NCBI GenBank assembly: GCA_017622255.1
Contig: JAGARL010000204.1
Span: 1 to 11,503 of the forward strand
Length of the DNA: 11,503 nt
Origin: Methanocorpusculum sp.
Lineage (GTDB): Archaea; Halobacteriota; Methanomicrobia; Methanomicrobiales; Methanocorpusculaceae
Direction of reading: 5' to 3'
Positions 6,412 to 11,503 of this stretch are shown piece after piece; position 1 is the stretch's first letter, and each line of letters starts with the position of its first letter. A program made the translations under genes and the position numbers. The notes beneath the pieces were generated by a model. That model was not told the DNA's origin, did not search any database, and worked only from the letters and a program-made list of their open reading frames with translations.

Positions 6412-7061
6412 TCCGCGTACATCGTAATGATTTCATTTAAGGATGCAACCGCAACCGGCGTGCCGCCGCGGGTTCCCACATTGGAAACCGCAGATACCGG
6501 TTTTGTCCGCAGATACTCTTTGGATTCTGCCGCATTGACAAAACCGACCGGAGTGCCGATAATCAGCGCCGGAACAATTCCCTCGTCAATAAAGGAACAG
6601 ACCGCAAACAGTGCCGACGGAGCATTTCCAATCACAACAATTGAGCCGGAAAGCCGGTCTTTTAATGCCGTAAATCCGGCGGAACTGCGGGTAATACCCT
6701 CGCGTTTTGCAATATCGGCTCCATAATCCAGTGCACACTCGACAGAACAGCAGTGTCCCTTCTTCTGGATTCCGGTAGATACCATGCGGATATCGGTAAA
6801 TATCGGTGCTCCGCATTCCAGCGCTTTGAGTCCGGCTTCCACCGGACCATTCTGGAAGCGGAGAAGGTCTGCCATTGCCCAGTCGCCGACAGCAATAGAG
6901 CACCGCTGCCGAAGACGGTCTTCAGGGGTTTTGTTTCCCACCGCATCGCGGGCAAGCGTTCTGCTCTTGGAAGAGATGGCAAATCCTTCCGGCGTGTCTG
7001 CGCCGATATCAGTATACGTACTTTCTATGATAGCCCCGCGGGGTAATGATGCCTCGAACAT
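6408..7061 (-). CDS. cbiC: Cobalt-precorrin-8 methylmutase CbiC, with the catalytic His position substituted
   Basis: Moves the C11 methyl group to C12, giving cobyrinate. The 217-residue length is typical. Clear family landmarks are SRTLARDAVG (33-42), ECGAPIFTDIRMVSTGI (82-98), LSGSIVVIGNAPSALF (137-152) and IIGTPVGFVNAAESKE (167-182). The segment aligned to the catalytic His of CobH (VHACGS) reads SIAVGD here (55-60), with Ile56 in the His position. The ungapped match to the GAPI motif 26 residues later makes this alignment robust, though I did it from memory. The only other His in this part is His103. The start at 7061 lies 53 bases inside cbiH but is backed by an exceptionally strong ribosome-binding site (AAGGAGGAGG, 7074-7065) and by the sequence MFEASLPRGAIIESTY. 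Confidence 0.92.
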   Translation of the reverse strand: MFEASLPRGAIIESTYTDIGADTPEGFAISSKSRTLARDAVGNKTPEDRLRQRCSIAVGDWAMADLLRFQNGPVEAGLKALECGAPIFTDIRMVSTGIQKKGHCCSVECALDYGADIAKREGITRSSAGFTALKDRLSGSIVVIGNAPSALFAVCSFIDEGIVPALIIGTPVGFVNAAESKEYLRTKPVSAVSNVGTRGGTPVAVASLNEIITMYAE

Positions 7062-7770
7062 TTTCCTCCTCCTTCCAGATTCTTGTTTCCTCGCCGCCGA
7101 TAATCAGAATCGAGTGCATATCGACAAAGCTGTCATCGGCAAACAGTTCTCCCAGAGTCGTTACGATAACCGTCTCGTCGCGGCGGTACGCATTTTTCAC
7201 AATACCAACCGGTGTATCATCCGGTTTGTACTTCCGGGCAATTACAAGCGCACGATGCAGATTCACCGGACGGCCGCGGCTTTTCGGATTGTACAGCGCA
7301 ACCGGCGTTCCCATCTGGAATGCAAGGTCAAGACGCTTGACAATGATTTCCCACGGAGTCAGCAGGTCGGACAAACTAAGCGTCACATAGTCGCCGGAAA
7401 GCGGAGAGCCGAGACGCGATGCGGCAGCCGTTGCCGCAGTAACTCCCGGAAGCACCACATACTCCTGTCCCGGAAATTCATGTTCGATAATTTCCAGAAC
7501 AATACTTGCCATGCCGTACACTCCGGCATCACCGCCGGAAATCATGGCAACGTTTTTGTCCGCCGCAAGCCTGCAGGCTTCGCGTGCACGGTCAAGCTCC
7601 TTGCCCATAGCACTGTAGATTACTTCTTTTCCCTGCAGGAATCCAGCAAGAATTGACAGATAGAAAGCGTTTCCAATAATGATGTCAGCCGCGGCAATAG
7701 CTCTGGCTGCTTCAGGGGTAAGCTGGTTTACATCTCCAGGCCCTGAACTGATAATCCATAAGGTTCCCAT
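7009..7770 (-). CDS. cbiH: Cobalt-precorrin-3 C17-methyltransferase / ring-contraction enzyme CbiH
   Basis: SAM-dependent enzyme that methylates C17 and drives ring contraction in the anaerobic pathway. With the ATG at 7770 it has 253 residues. That start has GGAG about 7 bases upstream and begins at once with the core MGTLWIISSGPGDVNQLTPEA. A TTG further upstream at 7788 would overlap cbiG and lacks support. Motifs are SGPGD (9-13), the substrate/SAM loop SGGDAGVYGMAS (78-89), LPGVTAATAAASRLGSPLSG and LYNPKSRGRP, all classical for CbiH/CobJ. One base separates it from the cbiG stop. The C-terminal tail of about 20 residues, rich in charged residues and ending GYHRKYVY, runs across the start of cbiC. 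No iron-sulfur cysteine cluster or fused domain is seen. Confidence 0.95.
   Translation of the reverse strand: MGTLWIISSGPGDVNQLTPEAARAIAAADIIIGNAFYLSILAGFLQGKEVIYSAMGKELDRAREACRLAADKNVAMISGGDAGVYGMASIVLEIIEHEFPGQEYVVLPGVTAATAAASRLGSPLSGDYVTLSLSDLLTPWEIIVKRLDLAFQMGTPVALYNPKSRGRPVNLHRALVIARKYKPDDTPVGIVKNAYRRDETVIVTTLGELFADDSFVDMHSILIIGGEETRIWKEEENVRGIITPRGYHRKYVY
7062..7075 (-). promoter_or_regulatory. Strong ribosome-binding site for cbiC inside cbiH
   Basis: The minus strand reads AAGGAGGAGGAAA directly before the cbiC ATG at 7061. This is the best Shine-Dalgarno match in the window. It decides the cbiC start, giving a 53-base coding overlap with cbiH, which is large compared with the 4-8 base overlaps elsewhere in the operon. 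Confidence 0.8.
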
Positions 7771-7771
7771 A

Positions 7772-8635
7772 TTATTCTCCAATAGCAACGGTTACGCGTC
7801 CAAAGACGGTTTTCTTCAGTACAAGCTGTCCTTTTTCGGAAAGGGCAAGACAGCAGGGTTCGGCAACGCCGCAGAGTCCCAGAAGGGATGCCCGCGATGC
7901 AGACTGCGGAATCTGCGCATTGATGGTCGCATCATCTAAGAAAATCAGATTCGCTCCCAGTTCAGCGGCCGCCTCATGCAGTCCTTTTTCATGGAACTTC
8001 TTCATCGTTGAGGCAAACAGTGTCGAGCCGGAGATGCCGGCAGCAGCATATGCAGCCGAAACTGCGGAGATTACCTCATCTTTGGTTGTTCCAAGCCGGC
8101 ATCCGATGCCGACAACATACCGGGATTCATTGACAAGAACCGACACTCCGGGATTTGCCACCAGAATCTTCGGCGGGTCAACCCTGAGTACTGGGACGTC
8201 GGAATCCAGAACCGCTCCGTTTACCTTCCGGGTAGAGGAACGGTTCACCACAACACATCCTATGCGTTTTGCCGTCTCCTCCACCGAGACTTTTCCGGTG
8301 ACCTCGGTTGCGGTCGAAATAACCGGTGTGATACCAAGCGCTGCAAGGCGTTTTACGCAGTCATTTGCTCCATGATGCCCCCCAAGAACCGGAATTGCAT
8401 ACGACAAATCAGGCGTTACTACCACCAGCGCCGCATCATGCCATTTGTCAGTAAGATACGGTGCAACACCGCGAACCGCAATCCCGGAGGACATAAGAGC
8501 TACAATGCAGTCCGCAGTCCCGGTGAGTTCCCGGAAAATCTCCGCATGATAGAGATGCAGGTCTGCTTCCAGAAACTCTGAAATTTTCCGTCCGGCATCG
8601 GCAAAGCGGGGAAGAGTAACGACAGCGTACTTCAT
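7772..8635 (-). CDS. cbiG: Cobalt-precorrin-5A hydrolase CbiG
   Basis: Opens the delta-lactone of cobalt-precorrin-5A and releases the two-carbon fragment as acetaldehyde, a step specific to the anaerobic route. At 287 residues it is a short archaeal form. The N-terminal domain shows LMSSGIAVRGVAPYLTDKW (48-65) and VLGGHHGANDCVKRLA (83-98), matching the family GI-VR-IAP and GHxGGAN patterns. A variable middle (about 110-170) leads to the C-terminal CobE-like domain with VVGIGCRLGTTKDEV (174-188) and ASLLGLCGVAEPCCLAL (249-265). The ATG at 8635 overlaps the cbiF stop by 4 bases. Both domains are complete. Its presence, with CbiD, marks this as the oxygen-independent pathway. Confidence 0.95.
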   Translation of the reverse strand: MKYAVVTLPRFADAGRKISEFLEADLHLYHAEIFRELTGTADCIVALMSSGIAVRGVAPYLTDKWHDAALVVVTPDLSYAIPVLGGHHGANDCVKRLAALGITPVISTATEVTGKVSVEETAKRIGCVVVNRSSTRKVNGAVLDSDVPVLRVDPPKILVANPGVSVLVNESRYVVGIGCRLGTTKDEVISAVSAAYAAAGISGSTLFASTMKKFHEKGLHEAAAELGANLIFLDDATINAQIPQSASRASLLGLCGVAEPCCLALSEKGQLVLKKTVFGRVTVAIGE

Positions 8636-9345
8636 CGATAGAGTTCCGAGTTCTTATACGGCGCGGCTGTTCCTAAGACCGCATCGCCGACGATGATAAG
8701 TGCCGAGCGTTCAATTCCTTCGGCATGGACTTTCTCTGCAATCGTATCAATGGTCCCGCGGATGATTTTCTCATCAGGCCAGGATACATGGTAGATTACC
8801 GCAACCGGCGTATCCTTCGGGCGGGAAAGCTTCTGCATAACAGAGTCAATCTCCGCGGTTGAGAGGAACAGAACCATCGTTGTCCCAAAGGCAGACAGTT
8901 CGGCAATCTGGTCCTTTTCCAGCGTAGCGCCGGCAGAGCGGGTGATAATTACCGACTCGGAAACTCCGCGGGGCGTATATTCAGTCCGCAGAGCAGCGGC
9001 GGCACCAAACATGGATGATACTCCGGGAATGATATCAGCAAAGATGCCCTTCTTCTCCAGAATATCCATCTGCTCGACAATCGAGCCGTAGATTGCCGGA
9101 TCGCCGGAGTGAAGACGAACCACCTTCTTTCCGGCACGCACACCCTCCTCTACTGCGGAACAGATTTCCTCCAGACTCATACCCCAGGAGTTCAGCTTCA
9201 CCGAAGCAGGACACTGTTCCACCAGCGCCGGATTTACCAGAGAGCCGGCGTAGATTAAGACCTCCGCTTCCTGTAAGTGACGAAGCCCTTTGACGGTAAT
9301 CAGCTCAGGATCTCCGCATCCTGCGCCGACAATAGTGTACTTCAT
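8632..9345 (-). CDS. cbiF: Cobalt-precorrin-4 C11-methyltransferase CbiF
   Basis: SAM-dependent tetrapyrrole methylase that adds the C11 methyl group. The 237-residue length is close to known CbiF/CobM. The N-terminal motif is IVGAGCGDPELITVKG (5-20), with Cys10 where the family usually has Pro. The catalytic loop VVRLHSGDPAIYGSIVEQMD (75-94) is diagnostic of CbiF/CobM, and IIPGVSSMFGAAAALRTEYT is the following conserved region. The C-terminal domain has PVAVIYHVSWPDEKIIRGT. The ATG at 9345 overlaps the cbiL stop by 4 bases, and GAGGAAGG stands immediately before it, so the start is secure. Confidence 0.96.
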   Translation of the reverse strand: MKYTIVGAGCGDPELITVKGLRHLQEAEVLIYAGSLVNPALVEQCPASVKLNSWGMSLEEICSAVEEGVRAGKKVVRLHSGDPAIYGSIVEQMDILEKKGIFADIIPGVSSMFGAAAALRTEYTPRGVSESVIITRSAGATLEKDQIAELSAFGTTMVLFLSTAEIDSVMQKLSRPKDTPVAVIYHVSWPDEKIIRGTIDTIAEKVHAEGIERSALIIVGDAVLGTAAPYKNSELYR

Positions 9346-9953
9346 ACCTTCCTCGCAATCATGATGCAGAAGTAATGCGTCTTTTCCGGAATCTCCTCCC
9401 GGTAAACCGCTTCGCCTTCCATGTACATCCGCTCAACAACCGTAAAGTCGGTGTATCCTTCCGCTTCCAGTTCGGCTTTCTTTTCCTGCGGGCGCGTAAC
9501 CTTCATGACAATCTTGGTCGCCGGCTCAGCCGGTCCGTCGGTTACAAGAAACGCACCGTTTACCGGAATCTTTGCATGCGAGGCAACCGCAGTGATGGAG
9601 CTGATGCCGGGAATAGTCTCCACAACAACAGACGAATCAAGTCTGCGGACGGCTTCGGCAAGACGCGAGAAGGTTGAGTAGTAGTTCGGATCGCCGATTA
9701 ATCCGAAAACAGCACTGCCGTTCTTTGCCGCAGGAAGAATCTTTTCAGCGTTTTCCTCCATACAGCGGGATATCTCCGCCTCATCGCGGGTCATCGGGAA
9801 GTCAAGCGTGACAATATTTTCACAGTACGGCTTTACCAGATCATAAGCGATTCCACCCGGGACAAAAACCGTATCTGCTTCCTGCAGCAGTCGAACTGCT
9901 TTCAGTGTCAGAAGTTCTGCATCTCCGGGACCTAAACCAACAGCGGTCAGCAT
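9342..9953 (-). CDS. cbiL: Cobalt-precorrin-2 C20-methyltransferase CbiL
   Basis: First dedicated methylation of the anaerobic corrin pathway, acting on cobalt-sirohydrochlorin/cobalt-precorrin-2 at C20 and so directly downstream of CbiX. At 203 residues it is at the short end for the family (bacterial proteins are usually near 230). Motifs are VGLGPGDAELLTLKAVRLL (5-23) and GLIGDPNYYSTFSRLAE (84-100), matching the family GDPxFYSTF loop, followed by IPGISSITAVASHAKIPV. The ATG at 9953 overlaps the cbiT stop by 7 bases and has GGAG at suitable spacing. The core motifs are intact, so the shortness probably reflects trimmed loops. Confidence 0.94.
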   Translation of the reverse strand: MLTAVGLGPGDAELLTLKAVRLLQEADTVFVPGGIAYDLVKPYCENIVTLDFPMTRDEAEISRCMEENAEKILPAAKNGSAVFGLIGDPNYYSTFSRLAEAVRRLDSSVVVETIPGISSITAVASHAKIPVNGAFLVTDGPAEPATKIVMKVTRPQEKKAELEAEGYTDFTVVERMYMEGEAVYREEIPEKTHYFCIMIARKV

Positions 9954-10471
9954 GTGTTTTCTCCATGAATTATGTAAACCGGATTTATCGGTTTGAACAT
10001 CGTGCGTTTGGTGAGTTCATACGAACGCGATACCTGAAGATGCAGTGCATCGGAAAAAATCCCCAGACGCTTCATCGTCTCAATCGCCAGACAGGCAGTC
10101 TCTAACAGAACCGCATTGACAACAATGCTTCTGGTGCCTTCTTCTGCAAGGAGCGTCAGCGTCTCGGCGAGATTTCTGCTCCCTCCAAGAAATGCGCAGT
10201 CGATTTTCCGATGCGGCCGGGAAAGGAAGTCAGTAACCTCCCCTTCAATAATCTCCACCGGGAGACCTGCACAGGTCTCCTTCGTGCAGGATACCGCAAT
10301 CTCGCGGGCGTCAACTGCATACACATACGATGCGGTCTTTGCAATTTCGCGGGTAACAGTTCCGGTCCCGCAGCCCAAATCCGCTGCAACATCGCCGCTT
10401 CGAACACCGAGTTTCAAAAGGGATACTGCCATCACTTCAGCAGGCGTCGGACCTCCAGGTACGTTCATCAT
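9947..10471 (-). CDS. cbiT: Cobalt-precorrin-6B C15-methyltransferase (decarboxylating) CbiT
   Basis: Rossmann-type SAM methyltransferase that methylates C15 and decarboxylates the C12 acetate. The 174-residue length fits stand-alone CbiT. The N-terminus PGGPTPAEVMAVSLLKLGVRSGD (5-27) corresponds to the family P-x-T-x-x-E-x-x-A-x-x-L-x-K-L segment. SAM motif I is ADLGCGTGTVTREIAKTA (30-47), then YAVDARE (motif II), IEGEVTDFL, and CAFLGGSRNLAETL (motif IV region). Two ATG codons are adjacent (10471 and 10468); the first is used because GAGGT (10483-10479) precedes it by 7 bases. First gene of the eight-gene corrin operon. It lies 48 bases after the cbiO stop, a gap filled by palindromes. Confidence 0.94.
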   Translation of the reverse strand: MMNVPGGPTPAEVMAVSLLKLGVRSGDVAADLGCGTGTVTREIAKTASYVYAVDAREIAVSCTKETCAGLPVEIIEGEVTDFLSRPHRKIDCAFLGGSRNLAETLTLLAEEGTRSIVVNAVLLETACLAIETMKRLGIFSDALHLQVSRSYELTKRTMFKPINPVYIIHGENTC

Positions 10472-10488
10472 TCACAAAACCTCGAACA

Positions 10489-10512
10489 GGTAAATTTTAC
10501 CTATGGTAAAAT
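10489..10512. promoter_or_regulatory. Overlapping palindromes between cbiO and cbiT (candidate operator)
   Basis: ATTTTACC-TAT-GGTAAAAT (10494-10512) is a perfect 19-base interrupted palindrome with 8-base arms. The left arm is shared with a second palindrome, GGTAAA-T-TTTACC (10489-10501). A further ATTTTACC copy lies at 10546-10553, within the last codons of cbiO. Repeated copies of one half-site at an operon start suggest a binding site for a dimeric regulator, possibly cobalt- or cobalamin-responsive. The role is inference, and I cannot match it to a known factor. Confidence 0.6.
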
Positions 10513-10519
10513 CTCATGA

Positions 10520-11503
10520 TTAATTGTTGGAGGTTATAGGATATAATTTTACCACTCGGATTGCGGTGCTGGAGACCGCTTCAAACTGGGAAACACGGAG
10601 GTCAACACGCTCAACCATGCCGCCGCAGGTAAATATCACCGCGTCTTCGCCAATCATCGCAGCGAGCAGACACTTGTCAACAACACCGTAGGTGTATTCC
10701 GGCACAACCCCTGCAGAGTGAAGGAACTTTTTCGAACGCGTGCCCATCGCACCGATGTGTGCCGCCGCATGTTCTTCACGGATGCGGGCAAGAGCTGCTT
10801 CATCAATGCAGTCAGTATCAACCGTGTAAATCGTTCCGGCCGCATTTCCAAGCGTCCCTTCAAGAAGCTGCATCATCTCCGGAATTCCCTTCGGCGGTGC
10901 GGTATTTTGCAGAACGCCGCGTTTAACCATCTCCTGATAGAGAGTAAGCAGAACCGGCGCGGTAAGCCGTGCCTGCTTCATGAGAGCAGAATCGGAAAAA
11001 ACCTCCTCCGGGGGCGCCTGACGCAGGATTTTGCCGTCGGCAAGCAGAATAATCTCATCTGCCCACGAATAGGCAAGCTCCACATCATGCGTCGAGAGAA
11101 GAATCGTTGTCCCCTCCTCGTGGAGTTCGTCAAGCAGGTCCATAATCTCCGCAGAGGTCGCCGGATCAAGAGATGAAGTCGGCTCATCTGCAACCAGAAT
11201 ATCCGGCTTCATCGCAAGAATTCCCGCAATAGCAACGCGTTTCCGCTCCCCTCCGGAGAGATGATGCGGCACACGTTTTTCGTATCCCGAAAGACCGACG
11301 GCAAAAATCGCGTCAGATACCCTTTCCTGAATCTCCTCCTGCGGCAGGTGGAGATTGAGCGGACCAAACGCAACATCCGCATAAACCGACGGCGCAAAGA
11401 CCTGCGAATCAGAGTTCTGGAAAACCAGACCGACTTTGGTTCGAAGACTGCGAAGTCCTGCCTTGTCATAAGAAACCGGCTCTCCATTTAAGAGCACAGA
11501 ACC
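10520..11503 (-). CDS. cbiO: Cobalt ECF transporter ATPase CbiO, N-terminus missing, with C-terminal extension
   Basis: Cytoplasmic ATP-hydrolysing subunit of the CbiMNQO cobalt importer. The reading frame runs off the window (first visible residues GSVLLNGEPVSY), so the Walker A motif is not seen and the true start lies upstream. Numbering from the Val at 11497, the visible motifs are the Q-loop GLVFQNSDSQVFAPSVYADVAFG (23-45), the ABC signature HLSGGERKRVAIAGIL (79-94), Walker B DILVADEPTSSLDP (99-112) and the switch His in LSTHDVELA (134-142). The usual helical tail ends near 215. About 105 further residues follow, with a segment IGAMGTRSKKFLHSAGVV (248-265) then TYGVVDKCLLAAMIGEDAVIF and CGGMVERV. 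That is an extra domain of unknown function, though I believe related extensions occur in other CbiO proteins. It is separated from cbiMN by the whole corrin operon. Confidence 0.93.
   Translation of the reverse strand, partial: GSVLLNGEPVSYDKAGLRSLRTKVGLVFQNSDSQVFAPSVYADVAFGPLNLHLPQEEIQERVSDAIFAVGLSGYEKRVPHHLSGGERKRVAIAGILAMKPDILVADEPTSSLDPATSAEIMDLLDELHEEGTTILLSTHDVELAYSWADEIILLADGKILRQAPPEEVFSDSALMKQARLTAPVLLTLYQEMVKRGVLQNTAPPKGIPEMMQLLEGTLGNAAGTIYTVDTDCIDEAALARIREEHAAAHIGAMGTRSKKFLHSAGVVPEYTYGVVDKCLLAAMIGEDAVIFTCGGMVERVDLRVSQFEAVSSTAIRVVKLYPITSNN
10539..10553 (-). promoter_or_regulatory. TATA-like box for the cbiT-cbiE operon inside the end of cbiO
   Basis: The minus strand reads GGTAAAATTATATCC, a good archaeal TATA-like element with a purine-containing upstream part that is itself one copy of the repeated half-site. 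Expected initiation about 25 bases downstream would fall near 10518, just before the palindrome at 10494-10512. This would leave a leader of about 45 bases before cbiT. Readthrough from cbiO remains possible. Confidence 0.45.

Noticed and set aside
6784..7656. A 290-codon plus-strand open frame across cbiC and cbiH
   Set aside because: It lies wholly antisense to two well-supported genes, has no recognisable domain, and reflects the GC-rich third positions of the real genes.
7771..7788. A TTG start for cbiH at 7788
   Set aside because: The ATG at 7770 has a GGAG ribosome-binding site and starts directly with the conserved core; the extension would overlap cbiG and adds nothing conserved.
10718..11176. 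A 152-codon plus-strand open frame inside cbiO
   Set aside because: Antisense to the ABC ATPase motifs of cbiO and without any recognisable family.

Overview
The window looks like chromosomal DNA of a euryarchaeon, most likely a methanogen of the Methanomicrobiales (Methanocorpusculum-like). That assignment is inference. It rests on the C5 tetrapyrrole genes beside a short archaeal-type CbiX, stand-alone CbiT and CbiE, AT-rich TATA-like promoters, GGAGG/GAGGTG ribosome binding sites and an apparently leaderless cbiM. Coding density is very high, and almost every base serves tetrapyrrole or cobalamin (B12) synthesis or cobalt uptake. I see no mobile elements, RNA genes, CRISPR arrays or phage genes.

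Layout. (1) Positions 1-3089, minus strand: a four-gene operon read right to left, precorrin-2 dehydrogenase - hemA - hemB - hemL (hemL cut by the window edge). (2) Positions 3090-3191: an AT-rich divergent promoter region with a clear inverted repeat. (3) Positions 3192-3599, plus strand: cbiX, the small sirohydrochlorin cobalt (or nickel) chelatase. (4) Positions 3740-4716, plus strand: cbiM-cbiN, the substrate-binding part of a cobalt ECF transporter, from its own AT-rich promoter. (5) Positions 4717-4831: a convergent terminator region. (6) Positions 4832-10471, minus strand: eight tightly coupled corrin-ring genes in transcription order cbiT-cbiL-cbiF-cbiG-cbiH-cbiC-cbiD-cbiE, mostly overlapping by 4-7 bases. 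(7) Positions 10472-10553: a nested palindrome cluster next to a TATA-like box, a likely control point. (8) Positions 10520-11503, minus strand: the ECF transporter ATPase cbiO, lacking its N-terminus in this window.

How it works together. HemA and HemL convert glutamyl-tRNA to 5-aminolevulinate, and HemB condenses two of these to porphobilinogen. Genes not seen here (hemC, hemD, uroporphyrinogen-III methyltransferase) would lead to precorrin-2. The dehydrogenase makes sirohydrochlorin, and CbiX inserts cobalt (or nickel for F430). CbiL, H, F, G, D, E, T and C then carry out the early-cobalt (anaerobic) route towards cobyrinic acid. CbiM, CbiN and CbiO import cobalt. CbiJ (cobalt-precorrin-6A reductase), CbiQ and the late genes cbiA/cbiB are not in the window.

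This is mostly a known pathway rather than a new system. The points most worth a second look are the palindrome cluster between cbiO and cbiT, the inverted repeat in the hem/cbiX divergent promoter, the apparent loss of the catalytic histidine in CbiC, the non-canonical active-site position in the precorrin-2 dehydrogenase, and the extra C-terminal domain of CbiO.
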